The notes beneath the pieces were generated by a model. The model searched no databases. It was not told the origin of the DNA and worked only from the letters and a program-made list of their open reading frames with translations. A DNA stretch of 64,000 nt, taken from Flaviflexus massiliensis (lineage in GTDB: Bacteria; Actinomycetota; Actinomycetes; Actinomycetales; Actinomycetaceae). A program made the position numbers and the translations under genes. Location of the stretch: positions 1,384,768 through 1,448,767 of the forward strand of contig NZ_LN831058.1 in the NCBI RefSeq assembly GCF_001375495.1. Reading direction: 5' to 3'. Shown here piece by piece: positions 26,709-37,993 of this stretch; position 1 is the stretch's first letter, and every line of letters starts with the position of its first letter.

Positions 26709-27083
26709 ATGTTCCCCACCGATCGTCAATACAGCCCCGATCACGAATGGTTGACCGACGGAGTACCCGCACGCGTCGGCATCACCCAGTTCGCTGCAAC
26801 ATCCCTTGACGAAGCCGTCTACGTTGAACTCCCCGAAGTCGGAGACAGCGTGACAGCCGGTGCAGCGTGCGGGGAAATTGAATCCGTCAAGTCCGTTTCC
26901 GACCTCGTTGCACCCGCGAGCGGAACCGTTGTCGCCGTCAACCAGGCGGTTGTGGACGACCCGAAGCTCGCCACCGATGACCCCCATGGGGAAGGCTGGC
27001 TCTACGAGCTCGAGGTCACCGAGAAAGCTGGCGACCTCATGGATGCTGACGCATACGAGGAGTTGACGGCCGATACCAAATGA
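26709..27083 (+). CDS. gcvH: Glycine cleavage system H protein
   Basis: A 124-residue lipoyl carrier protein that shuttles the aminomethyl group between GcvP, GcvT and dihydrolipoyl dehydrogenase. The lipoylated lysine is in [15 protein letters not shown]. The ATG at 26709 has ACGAGG 5 nt upstream and begins right at the family N-terminus. It lies 13 bp after gcvT and overlaps gcvP by 4 bp (ATGA). Confidence 0.97.
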   Translation: MFPTDRQYSPDHEWLTDGVPARVGITQFAATSLDEAVYVELPEVGDSVTAGAACGEIESVKSVSDLVAPASGTVVAVNQAVVDDPKLATDDPHGEGWLYELEVTEKAGDLMDADAYEELTADTK

Positions 27084-29965
27084 CAGAATTTGCGACCCGA
27101 CATATCGGAACCTGGGGTGCGGACCGCGACCACATGCTCGCCACAGTTGGGGTGTCGTCGCTCGACGAACTCGCCGACATCACGCTGCCAGCCGGGTTGA
27201 CTAGGACCGCGATCGACGGCCTCCCGGAAGCCCGATCCGAGCAGGAGGTGCTGGCAAGGCTGGAAGAGCTCAGCGCCAAGAACACCGTCCGCACCTCCAT
27301 GATCGGACAGGGCTACTACGACACGGTCACCCCCGCGGCGATCCGCCGCAACATTTTAGAGAACCCGTCCTGGTACACGGCCTACACACCCTACCAGCCC
27401 GAAATCAGCCAGGGGCGCCTCGAAATGCTCCTCAACTTCCAGACCGTGGTTGCCGACCTGACCGGAATGGATATTGCCGGCTCCTCCATGCTCGATGAAG
27501 CCACCGCGGTCGCCGAAGCCATGCTGCTCGCCAACCGAGTAGTCAAGAACCGAAGCACCGTTCTCATCTCGCCCGACCTCTTCGATGCGACATCGGCTGT
27601 CCTCCACACCCGGGCCCGAGCCGTTGACCTCACCCTCACCGAATCGGACTTCACCACGATCGACGAGCAGGTTGCCGCGATCATCATCCAGTACCCGGAA
27701 GCATCCGGACACGTTCCCGACCGTCAAGAACTCGAAGAGATCACGTCCCGTGCCCACGAAGTTGGTGCCCTCGTCATCGTCGCGGCCGACCTCCTCGCCC
27801 TCACACTTCTCGAAAACCCGGCCGAATGGGGCGCCGACATTGTGGCCGGATCCTCCCAACGCTTCGGAGTCCCCATGGCCGGCGGCGGCCCCCACGCCGG
27901 CTATCTCGCAGTGAAAGAACAACACAAGAGGCAGCTCCCGGGACGACTCGTCGGAGTATCGAAAGACAGCGACGGAGCGGTCGCCTACCGTCTCGCACTC
28001 CAAACTCGCGAACAGCACATCAGACGCGAAAAAGCGAGCTCCAACATCTGCACCGCCCAGGTGCTCCTGGCTGTCATGGCCGCGGCATACGCCATCTACC
28101 ACGGGCCGGACGGACTGAAATCTATCGCGAGAACCGTCCACGAACACGCGGTGGCACTCGCGGCAGATCTCACGAGCCGAGGACTTCAACTCAGCTCCCA
28201 TTCCTTCTTCGACACCCTCGAAGTCACGACCCTCAACGGTTCAGAACAGGCCCAGAAGCTCCTGCTCGACGCCAATATCACCTCGTGGCGAGTCGATGAC
28301 ACGAAGATCCGGATCTCCTGCGATGAGAAGACGACTGCCGAAATTCGGGACAGAATCGTGGAGGCACTCGCGGGTGACAGTGAGCGGACCGGTGACGGAA
28401 TTGAATGTGGGTTCCCTGATTCTCTTGCGCGGACGACTGAGTACCTCGGACACCCAACCTTTCACAGGTACCGGACGGAAACACAGCTCATGCGTTACCT
28501 CAAGACGCTGGCCGACAAGGACTACGCGCTCGATCGAGGAATGATCCCGCTCGGGTCCTGCACGATGAAGCTGAACTCGGCTATCGAAATGTCTGCCATC
28601 ACCTGGCCCGGATTTGCGTCGATTCATCCGTTCGCTCCAGTCACCGACCGTGGCGGCTACATTGAGCTCATCAGTGAACTGGAGGACTGGCTCGGTGCGG
28701 CAACCGGTTACGACGGTGTCAGCCTCCAACCAAACGCCGGATCCCAGGGTGAACTGGCCGGCCTGCTGGCAATTCGCGGTTACCACGATTCGCGCGGCGA
28801 TAACGACCGCCGTATCTGCCTCATCCCCGCCTCGGCACACGGTACGAATGCGGCCTCCGCCGTTCTGGCTGGCTTCGAGGTTGTTGTTGTTGTTGCAACT
28901 GCGGCCGACGGGTCAGTTGATCTCAATGATCTTGATGCCAAGATCGAGGCCAATCGGGAGCGGCTGGGTGCGATCATGATTACCTACCCGTCCACGCACG
29001 GCATTTACGAGGACTCTGTTGGCGACGTGTGCTCCCGCGTGCACGAGGCTGGCGGTCAGGTCTACATTGACGGAGCAAACCTCAATGCGCTTGTTGGCGT
29101 GGCTCGCCCCGGTGACTTTGGTGGCGACGTTTCGCACCTGAACCTGCACAAGACGTTCGCCATTCCGCACGGTGGTGGCGGCCCGGGTGTGGGTCCGGTC
29201 GCTGCTCGGTCTCATCTCGTCCCGTTCTTGCCCTCGCATCCGATGCGCGATGGTGACAGGACTGGAGCGGAGGTCGCTCGAACGCGGGGGAGCGGCGCAA
29301 TCTCGCAGGCACCCTACGGTTCTGCTGGAATCCTGCCGATCTCCTACGCCTACATTCTTCTTCTCGGCGGTGAAGGGCTGCGCCTCGCGACCCAGTCGGC
29401 GGTGCTGGCCGCGAACTATGTGGCAGCCCGCCTGGACAAGGTCCTGCCCGTGCTCTATCGCGGACCCGGGGGACTCGTCGGTCACGAATGCATCATTGAC
29501 CTGCGTCCGCTCCGTGGCGATACGGGGATCACGATTGACGACGTGGCGAAACGGCTGATCGACTATGGCTTCCATGCCCCCACCATGTCCTTCCCGGTCC
29601 CGGGTACGCTCATGATCGAACCAACCGAATCGGAAGACCTGGCCGAGATCGACAGGCTGTGCGATGCGCTCCTCCGTATTCACGACGAGGCACGACAGGT
29701 GTCTGAAGGTGTTTGGCCGGCGGACGATAACCCGCTCGTGAACGCGCCACATACGGCGCCGTCTGCTCTCGTGGGGGAATGGTCACATCCGTACACTCGC
29801 GAGACCGCCGTCTATCCGGCCGTGGCGGACGAGGTTTTGGCTGATCCGGCACGACTATCAGCCGTTGTCGCGGCGAAGTATTGGCCTCCGGTTCGGCGTA
29901 TTGACGGGGCTTATGGTGACCGTAACCTCGCCTGCTCGTGCCCACCGGTGAGCGACTACCTATAG
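27080..29965 (+). CDS. gcvP: Glycine dehydrogenase (decarboxylating), P protein
   Basis: A PLP enzyme that decarboxylates glycine and passes the aminomethyl group to GcvH. It has 961 residues, a full-length single-chain form. [17 protein letters not shown] opens it, the C-half carries [12 protein letters not shown], and the PLP lysine is in [17 protein letters not shown]. Last gene of the gcv operon. The lpd gene for the L protein is not in the window. Confidence 0.97.
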   Translation: MTEFATRHIGTWGADRDHMLATVGVSSLDELADITLPAGLTRTAIDGLPEARSEQEVLARLEELSAKNTVRTSMIGQGYYDTVTPAAIRRNILENPSWYTAYTPYQPEISQGRLEMLLNFQTVVADLTGMDIAGSSMLDEATAVAEAMLLANRVVKNRSTVLISPDLFDATSAVLHTRARAVDLTLTESDFTTIDEQVAAIIIQYPEASGHVPDRQELEEITSRAHEVGALVIVAADLLALTLLENPAEWGADIVAGSSQRFGVPMAGGGPHAGYLAVKEQHKRQLPGRLVGVSKDSDGAVAYRLALQTREQHIRREKASSNICTAQVLLAVMAAAYAIYHGPDGLKSIARTVHEHAVALAADLTSRGLQLSSHSFFDTLEVTTLNGSEQAQKLLLDANITSWRVDDTKIRISCDEKTTAEIRDRIVEALAGDSERTGDGIECGFPDSLARTTEYLGHPTFHRYRTETQLMRYLKTLADKDYALDRGMIPLGSCTMKLNSAIEMSAITWPGFASIHPFAPVTDRGGYIELISELEDWLGAATGYDGVSLQPNAGSQGELAGLLAIRGYHDSRGDNDRRICLIPASAHGTNAASAVLAGFEVVVVVATAADGSVDLNDLDAKIEANRERLGAIMITYPSTHGIYEDSVGDVCSRVHEAGGQVYIDGANLNALVGVARPGDFGGDVSHLNLHKTFAIPHGGGGPGVGPVAARSHLVPFLPSHPMRDGDRTGAEVARTRGSGAISQAPYGSAGILPISYAYILLLGGEGLRLATQSAVLAANYVAARLDKVLPVLYRGPGGLVGHECIIDLRPLRGDTGITIDDVAKRLIDYGFHAPTMSFPVPGTLMIEPTESEDLAEIDRLCDALLRIHDEARQVSEGVWPADDNPLVNAPHTAPSALVGEWSHPYTRETAVYPAVADEVLADPARLSAVVAAKYWPPVRRIDGAYGDRNLACSCPPVSDYL

Positions 29966-30027
29966 TAGGGTGGAGCGTTCAAGAAGCTGAAGATCACTGT
30001 TTCTTTTTCGAAAAATTTCGGGTATGG

Positions 30028-30053
30028 GAACAAATCTTCAGTTTGTGGCGTTG
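30028..30053 (+). promoter_or_regulatory. Candidate SigR/SigH-type promoter upstream of sigA
   Basis: GGAAC (30028-30032), an 18-nt spacer and GTT (30051-30053) match the GGAAY-N18-GTT consensus of thiol-stress ECF sigma factors. It lies about 55 bp before the sigA start. Streptomyces hrdB is known to have such a promoter. Confidence 0.5.
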
Positions 30054-30107
30054 TCACATGATAGGCCCTCCCATTGGATGGTCGTCCTCTACTTTGGAAG
30101 GTATTCA

Positions 30108-31577
30108 GTGTCTGAAGCGACTACGACTCGAACCCTAGCCACCGACGTGAAGGGGGATGTCGACACGTCAGCGCGCCGTACCACGAAGAGCGCATCGGCC
30201 TCAAAGGCCGGAGCTACCAAGACGCCAGCCAAGAAGGCGCCCGCTAAGAAGGCCCCTGCCCAGAAGGCAACGACGACGGCAAAGACTGCTACCAAGGTTG
30301 CCCCCAAGAAGGCCGCGGCAGCACCGAAGAAAACCACGACCCGCAAGTCCACCAAGGCCGAACCTGTGGCCGAAGAGGTTGTGAAGCCGGTCGACTCCGC
30401 TGAAGAGATCGATTCGGCCGTCTCCCCGGATCTTGAGCCGGAGGATCTTGACGAAGAAGAGGTCGAACTCGACGAGGAAGACACCGACGAGGACGATCTC
30501 GAAGACGACGCTGAAGACGACGAGGACGCGAAGGACAAGGAAGACGCCGATGACGGTGTCTCGCGCCGAACCATGCTTCACGCTGAAGAACGCACCGGAC
30601 AGTTCGTTGTCAAGGACTCCGATAATGCGGACGAACCAGCCCAGCGGATCCACGTTGCGGGTGCGACCGCTGACCCGGTCAAGGACTACCTCAAGCAGAT
30701 CGGTAAGGTCGCGCTTCTGACAGCGGAGGAAGAGGTGGAGCTCGCTCGCCGTATCGAGGTGGGTCTCTATGCGAACTTCATCCTGACCGAGGACCGGGAC
30801 AAGATTAAGGACAAGGCTTACGAACGCCGCCTCAAGTGGATGGTTCGCGATGGACAGCTCGCCAAGAACCACCTGCTGGAAGCGAACCTGCGTCTCGTCG
30901 TGTCTCTTGCCAAGCGTTACACCGGTCGCGGCATGCTCTTCCTCGACCTCATCCAGGAAGGCAACCTGGGTCTTGTTCGTGCGGTTGAAAAGTTCGACTA
31001 CACGAAGGGATTCAAGTTCTCTACCTACGCAACGTGGTGGATCCGTCAGGCCATCACGCGTGCCATGGCGGACCAGGCCCGCACCATTAGGATCCCGGTC
31101 CATATGGTTGAGGTCATCAACAAGCTTGCTCGCGTGCAGCGCCAGATGCTTCAGGACCTGGGTCGTGAACCCACGACCGAGGAGCTCGCGAAGGAACTGG
31201 ACATGACCGAGGAAAAGGTTGTTGAAGTTCAGAAGTACGGTCGGGAACCGATCTCCCTCCACACGCCTCTCGGCGAAGATGGTGACTCCGAGTTCGGTGA
31301 CCTCATCGAGGACTCCGAGGCTGTTGTGCCAACAGACCGTGTCGCCCACATTCTCCTTCAGGAGCAGATCCACCAGGTTCTTGACACCCTGTCCGAGCGT
31401 GAGGCTGGCGTGATCACGATGCGTTTCGGCATTAACGACGGTCAGCCCAAGACCCTTGATGAGATTGGTAAGAAGTACGGCGTGACCCGCGAACGCATCC
31501 GTCAGATCGAATCCAAGACGATGTCGAAGCTTCGCCACCCGTCTCGTTCGCAGGTGCTCCGGGACTACCTCGACTAG
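30108..31577 (+). CDS. sigA: Primary RNA polymerase sigma factor (RpoD/SigA/HrdB type)
   Basis: The housekeeping sigma-70 factor. It has 489 residues: a Lys/Ala-rich then very acidic N-terminal extension (to about 165), region 1.2-2 ([36 protein letters not shown]-like core as [17 protein letters not shown]), region 3, and region 4 with the [24 protein letters not shown]. The GTG at 30108 is chosen over upstream codons because GGAAGG lies 6 nt before it. The extension is of the type found in HrdB/MysA proteins. Confidence 0.97.
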   Translation: MSEATTTRTLATDVKGDVDTSARRTTKSASASKAGATKTPAKKAPAKKAPAQKATTTAKTATKVAPKKAAAAPKKTTTRKSTKAEPVAEEVVKPVDSAEEIDSAVSPDLEPEDLDEEEVELDEEDTDEDDLEDDAEDDEDAKDKEDADDGVSRRTMLHAEERTGQFVVKDSDNADEPAQRIHVAGATADPVKDYLKQIGKVALLTAEEEVELARRIEVGLYANFILTEDRDKIKDKAYERRLKWMVRDGQLAKNHLLEANLRLVVSLAKRYTGRGMLFLDLIQEGNLGLVRAVEKFDYTKGFKFSTYATWWIRQAITRAMADQARTIRIPVHMVEVINKLARVQRQMLQDLGREPTTEELAKELDMTEEKVVEVQKYGREPISLHTPLGEDGDSEFGDLIEDSEAVVPTDRVAHILLQEQIHQVLDTLSEREAGVITMRFGINDGQPKTLDEIGKKYGVTRERIRQIESKTMSKLRHPSRSQVLRDYLD

Positions 31578-31614
31578 AGGCATATCGGTTCATCGAGAAT
31601 CGGAAAAGCTCGGT

Positions 31615-31660
31615 CTGTTGCCCGCACACTAAGCCACGATGCTTGGAGTGCGGGCAACAG
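31615..31660 (+). terminator. Terminator after sigA
   Basis: A 12-bp perfect stem (31615-31626 with 31649-31660) with an inner AAGC/GCTT pair, 37 bp after the sigA stop. It may also serve the convergent exonuclease gene. Confidence 0.7.
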
Positions 31661-31722
31661 CCATATCGCCAGAAGAATGTAGCCTTCTTGATGCTTTGCG
31701 TCCGGACGGCGGATTCGCGCCT

Positions 31723-32340
31723 CTACGCCGGATTCGTGGCGGGGTTAACCGGGGTTGCTCGCTCCCATTCGCGTGGCGTGATTTCGCCGCCGCTGTGCCG
31801 ATTGATTGCCGAGTCAAGTACCTTGCGTCCTTCTTTTTCAGCACGGATGTAGTAGGCAAGTAGCGCACGTGCGGACTCAGTATCTGAGGCAGCACGGTGG
31901 CTGATCGTGTCCGTGCGGTCGATACCGGCACGCTCCAGGCAGGCCGCAAGGTTGTGTCTGCCTTCGGGAAGATAAAGATAGGACTGCTCCATCGTGCACA
32001 CCCCGACCTCTCGGGGAAGAACATAGGAAAATCCTGCTCTTTCGAACTCGGCATTGAGGAAAGACAGGTCGAATGCGACATTGTGTGCCACGATGATCCT
32101 GCCGCGGATGAGCCGAATGAGATGGGGAACGAGATCGCTAAAAACGGGAGCATCTGTCACGTCGTTGTCGGTCAGCCCGTGAATGTGAGTAGCGCCGATG
32201 GCTCGCTCGGGGTTGACGAGACTCGACCAGCGATCCTTGACGGCGGCCTGATCGTTCGTGACGAGGACGGCGAGGTCGACAATCCTGTCTACCGTCGCAT
32301 CGAGCCCCGTCGTTTCTACGTCAATAACCGCAAATTCCAC
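31723..32340 (-). CDS. DnaQ-like 3'-5' exonuclease (DEDDh)
   Basis: A stand-alone exonuclease of about 205 residues. Exo I is FAVIDVETTGLD, Exo II is IIVAHNVAFDLSFLNAEF, and Exo III has SHRAASDTESARALLAYY with the final His-Asp. It may be a proofreading-like or RNA/DNA trimming enzyme. The start is uncertain. The GTG at 32340 directly precedes the conserved core and has GGGGGA 10 nt upstream; a GTG at 32370 would add ten residues. Convergent with sigA. Confidence 0.88.
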   Translation of the reverse strand: MEFAVIDVETTGLDATVDRIVDLAVLVTNDQAAVKDRWSSLVNPERAIGATHIHGLTDNDVTDAPVFSDLVPHLIRLIRGRIIVAHNVAFDLSFLNAEFERAGFSYVLPREVGVCTMEQSYLYLPEGRHNLAACLERAGIDRTDTISHRAASDTESARALLAYYIRAEKEGRKVLDSAINRHSGGEITPREWERATPVNPATNPA

Positions 32341-32592
32341 GCCCCGATTGTCCCCCAGGTACACGCCCACACCAAACGTTGCGGCGACACGCAGGACAAA
32401 AAACTGCTGGTCACGTGGATAAATAAGTATCTGATTCTAGATCCGTACCACCGGGATGTGGCTGGAATGGTGCGCGGTAGGGGATTGGCAAGGTGTGCGG
32501 TGAGGGTCTGTGACGTGGGGCAACTTTGGGCCGCAAGCGAACTCACACGGACAGTGGGAAGAAAACGGGATGATCTGTGGTTGGATATTAAT

Positions 32593-32802
32593 GTGAGTAC
32601 ATCAGTAGTAGAACCAACGCAATTGACCGCGACAGACCGTTGCGACGCATGCGGAGCTCGCGCATACGTCAGGGTTGAGCTCGAGTCCGGCTCGCTGCTT
32701 TTCTGCGGTCACCACGCCAACCAGCACCTCGACAAGCTGTCCGCCACTGCAAAGAACATTGTCGACGAGCGAGCACAGCTCACGGCCGAAAGCGTGAACT
32801 GA
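32593..32802 (+). CDS. DUF7455-type small zinc-ribbon-like protein
   Basis: A 69-residue protein with TATDRCDACGARAYVRVEL, then LLFCGHHANQHLDKL. CxxC and CxHH form a likely metal site. Similar small proteins are commonly found between the primary sigma factor gene and the type II topoisomerase B gene in actinobacteria. The GTG at 32593 starts just before the conserved part; the ribosome binding site is weak. The function is unknown. Confidence 0.82.
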   Translation: MSTSVVEPTQLTATDRCDACGARAYVRVELESGSLLFCGHHANQHLDKLSATAKNIVDERAQLTAESVN

Positions 32803-32819
32803 ACTCAGAGTTTCTTCGA

Positions 32820-32862
32820 AAGTGCGGGCTAAGTCAGTTATTGATTTAGCCCGCACTTTTTC
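32820..32862 (+). terminator. Intrinsic terminator before parE
   Basis: A 13-bp perfect stem (32820-32832 with 32846-32858), followed directly by a T-run (32857-32861). A classic rho-independent terminator. Confidence 0.92.
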
Positions 32863-32915
32863 ACATTGGCGAGGCAAAGCCCCGCTTTTCTCAGTTTCTC
32901 GCCTAGGATCAAACG

Positions 32916-35009
<2,094 letters not shown>

Positions 35010-35016
35010 GCCCTGG

Positions 35017-35022
35017 TAAACT
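35017..35022 (+). promoter_or_regulatory. -10 element of a probable leaderless transcript
   Basis: TAAACT lies 7 nt before the ATG at 35030. No ribosome binding site is present. Confidence 0.5.
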
Positions 35023-35029
35023 CGGGACC

Positions 35030-36079
35030 ATGGAATCGAACCGCGTGACGGCGCGAGCCGGGTCCCTCGACCAACGTCTGAGAGTCCCCGAGACTCTAGA
35101 ATTCCCAGGATCGCACCTGGGACTCACATGGGATCTCTTGAACGAGAGCCACGTCGACGAAGTGTATGAGCTGGAACTGCGGTGCCGCCCAAACGACCGG
35201 CCCAGCACACCCCGCACCGCCGGCGACTTCGCACCGTACCTGTCCGCAGCTCCGACCGCCCACACGTACGAGGTACTCGGAGGACGGGATTCCCACGGTG
35301 ACCTGCGTGCCGTCGGGATCGTTGCCCTACTTGCAGGTGCCGATTCTGAACACGTGAGCCTGCTGGAAGCCTTCATTGACCCAACCTGGCGAGGACGCGG
35401 CATCGGCCGCGCCCTCATCGACTGGCAGGATGGGCGCGCCAGGCAACTCATTTCGGCTGATGGTCGGGACCTGCCCGTCTCGATCGAGTCACGAGTTGTC
35501 TCCCACCTAACCGAGCGTCGCAGGCTCCTGGCAGCCGCTGGATTCAGCCCCAGCAGGACCGTTGAATACCTCGTCCGAACCATCGAACGCACCGAGCACA
35601 ACAACCCGGTCATTCGCGCCAAGCTCGAGGCAGCAGGTGTCAGTCTCATCCCGTTCGATGAATCCCTCAATGAGGAAATCCGTACGGTCTTTAACAGGTC
35701 ACAGTCGCTGAGCCTCGGGGGCAGGCTCATGCCCTCCAAGGATTTTGCTCGTCAAACCTCACAGGTGAACACTGATCTGTCGTATGTTGCGGTCACGAAC
35801 GATGACAGGATCGTTGTTGGTTTTCTCCTTGCGAGGGTTGATGAGGGGGAGTACGGGAAAGAAGCCCGCATCGAATTCCTCGCAACAGAACGTGGATGGC
35901 GTAACCGTGGGATCGCGGATGCTCTCATGGCCCAGCACCTGCAAGCCTGCGCAGAATCCGGCATTGGGGACACGGGGATCGCAGTCGATACGACGCTGAA
36001 CGAGACGTCAAAGTCGTGGGTGACGCGATGGGACTTTTTTCCTCGTTCCACCGATATCGTCTACGCTATCGAGATGTAA
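35030..36079 (+). CDS. GNAT acetyltransferase with two tandem domains (first of pair)
   Basis: A 349-residue protein with two GNAT folds. The first domain has EAFIDPTWRGRGIGRALIDW (acetyl-CoA loop R-x-x-G-x-G). The second has LATERGWRNRGIADALMAQHL. The substrate is unknown. The start appears leaderless (TAAACT 7 nt upstream). The stop overlaps the next gene (TAATG), which encodes a protein of the same layout. Confidence 0.85.
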   Translation: MESNRVTARAGSLDQRLRVPETLEFPGSHLGLTWDLLNESHVDEVYELELRCRPNDRPSTPRTAGDFAPYLSAAPTAHTYEVLGGRDSHGDLRAVGIVALLAGADSEHVSLLEAFIDPTWRGRGIGRALIDWQDGRARQLISADGRDLPVSIESRVVSHLTERRRLLAAAGFSPSRTVEYLVRTIERTEHNNPVIRAKLEAAGVSLIPFDESLNEEIRTVFNRSQSLSLGGRLMPSKDFARQTSQVNTDLSYVAVTNDDRIVVGFLLARVDEGEYGKEARIEFLATERGWRNRGIADALMAQHLQACAESGIGDTGIAVDTTLNETSKSWVTRWDFFPRSTDIVYAIEM

Positions 36080-37023
36080 TGCGGATTGAACTCAAAAGGG
36101 ACCGACTTCCCGAACTGGTCAGCATGGTCGCGGCAATTGAACGGCACGACCGTGCCCCATTCAGGACCCTGCCGTCCGAACTCGAAGACTACTTCGACTC
36201 CGGCATGAACACCCGCTCCCTGGGATTGATTGTTGATGGTGTGCTGGCTGGATACGGCGTGGTACGGGACCCGGCAGACGGCGGACCCCTTCGCTGTTCG
36301 GGCGGCACCCACCCCGGCTATCGCGGGTACGGTCTTGGCCGGCAGGTCATCCAATTCTTCAACGAATCAGCTCGTGAACTTGCCGAGGATCGTGCCGATG
36401 CGCGAATGGAAATCCATGTCGATGAGGGTCGCGACAGCCTTATCGATCTCCTGATCCGAGCAGAATTTGAGCCCGGAGGTGGTTACGTACAGTTCCGTCG
36501 TGACCTGTCCAAGCCACGTTCCGAGGTGGATCTGCCCAGCTTCTTCCGGCTTATTGCCTGGTCGGAAATCAAAGACACCGAATTCGGTGCATCCATCCGT
36601 CAGCAGCTCGTTGAGCTATCCGATGCACTCGATTCCCAATTCTTCGTACCCGAGTGGTCCTTCATTGTGGTCGATGCTCGGTCGGACAGGTCAAAGCTTG
36701 CGGGTTACATCCTCTCGCACAAGTACCAGCAGGACTGGCCGGCATTCGGATGGTCGGAAGGTTATACGGAAGAACTCGTTGTCCTACCCGACTACCGCGG
36801 CCTGCACCTCGCAACCGTTCTCCTCAACGCTGCAGCCGATGCGTATGATCGGGCGGGGATGGAGTATGCGGGGATGGACATCAGCGTTGATGCTGACGGT
36901 GAATCGCCCATGCTCGACCTCTTCACCCACTTCGGCTACGAGCCCGTCCGGAACACAATCCTCTATTCGAAGCCCGTCTTTCCGGGTGGGGTCAGACTGC
37001 CTGCAGACCCCGTCGAAGAGTAG
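36079..37023 (+). CDS. GNAT acetyltransferase with two tandem domains (second of pair)
   Basis: A 314-residue protein with the two-domain layout of its upstream neighbour. The acetyl-CoA loop of the first domain is GTHPGYRGYGLGRQVIQFF. The second domain has LPDYRGLHLATVLLNAA, a less canonical loop. The ATG at 36079 shares its A with the upstream TAA stop, supporting translational coupling. The two proteins may form a heteromer. The substrate is unknown. Confidence 0.85.
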   Translation: MRIELKRDRLPELVSMVAAIERHDRAPFRTLPSELEDYFDSGMNTRSLGLIVDGVLAGYGVVRDPADGGPLRCSGGTHPGYRGYGLGRQVIQFFNESARELAEDRADARMEIHVDEGRDSLIDLLIRAEFEPGGGYVQFRRDLSKPRSEVDLPSFFRLIAWSEIKDTEFGASIRQQLVELSDALDSQFFVPEWSFIVVDARSDRSKLAGYILSHKYQQDWPAFGWSEGYTEELVVLPDYRGLHLATVLLNAAADAYDRAGMEYAGMDISVDADGESPMLDLFTHFGYEPVRNTILYSKPVFPGGVRLPADPVEE

Positions 37024-37150
37024 TACTCCCAATTTCGCGTGAGAGCCAAACCGGGTTCTCACGCGCCGTACAAGATCTGGATCCCATATGCGGTACAAAG
37101 CCGACTTCCACCACGCTATCTGAGCCTTATCGGGATCCACAGCTCCCTGA

Positions 37151-37762
37151 CTACAGGGATGGCAGGAGCTCGGTGAGTGAGGTGATGGTGGTGCCATCAC
37201 TATCATGCGGCACGCTTGCCGAGACCAGCAGAAAGGCTTCGATACCCGCGGAGTTAGCAGCCAGGACATCGATCGGGCGATCTCCAATGGCAATGCAGTC
37301 AGATGCCCGGATGGAATTGCGTGAGAGAATCTCGAAGATCATAGCGGGATCGGGTTTGCGGGGGAAGCCATCGGAGGTGCTGATCAAGTCATCAGCAACA
37401 AACTCTGACGTCGACAGGAGCTGAAGGGCGGAGTCGCGATCTCGGTGCGTAACGACCAGGTTCTTCCCGCCACTGCTCTTGCACGCCCTAGCAACCTCGA
37501 GGACTCCCGCCATGAGCGGAGGCGGACTCGTTTTCCACCCTTCTTTGACTTCGTCGTAGCGGTCACGAAAGAGGGAAGGAAGTACCGCTGACTGCCTAGC
37601 GAGCGTGGTGATGGCGTGTTCCCGGCTCACCCGTGTGAGGGCAGAGATCTCACTGAGGTCGATGTCGTGGCCGTGTTCTGTCAAGAGGTCAGCAAACGCG
37701 TGGTCGATTGATGGATAGGTGTCGAAGAGCGTCCCGCCCATGTCCCACACGATAGAAGTCAT
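37151..37762 (-). CDS. HAD superfamily hydrolase-like protein
   Basis: A 203-residue protein with a Rossmannoid HAD fold and helical cap. Motif I is VWDMGGTLFDT, motif II is LVVTHRD, motif III is near FPRKPDPAM and motif IV is CIAIGDRPIDVLAA. The second Asp of the usual DxDGT is replaced by Gly (DMGGT), so ordinary phosphatase chemistry may be altered. The substrate is unknown. It lies between convergent GNAT and parC genes. Confidence 0.85.
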   Translation of the reverse strand: MTSIVWDMGGTLFDTYPSIDHAFADLLTEHGHDIDLSEISALTRVSREHAITTLARQSAVLPSLFRDRYDEVKEGWKTSPPPLMAGVLEVARACKSSGGKNLVVTHRDRDSALQLLSTSEFVADDLISTSDGFPRKPDPAMIFEILSRNSIRASDCIAIGDRPIDVLAANSAGIEAFLLVSASVPHDSDGTTITSLTELLPSL

Positions 37763-37928
37763 ACCGTCATGTTCTCAGAAAACCTGTCTTCAACGGCACG
37801 TAACTGACCTGCAATTTCGGCGTATGAAAGTTTCTAAGCTTTCTTTATCTGACAAGGAAATCGATTAGCGGGTGGGGATCGGAAAAGGTGCAGGCTTGAG
37901 CAATGAAACCAACAGAGGTCATCTAATT

Positions 37929-37964
37929 GGTTGTGGTCGCCTCTCAGAAGAGGCGACCACAACC
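37929..37964 (-). terminator. Terminator after parC
   Basis: A perfect 16-bp stem (37929-37944 with 37949-37964) with a 4-nt loop, 30 bp beyond the parC stop on the minus strand. Confidence 0.82.
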
Positions 37965-37993
37965 TACGCGTCTTGAACGTGACAGTGAGGCGA

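Noticed and set aside
30201-31583. Long minus-strand open frame opposite sigA
   Set aside because: Antisense to a certain gene; open only because of G+C-rich third positions.
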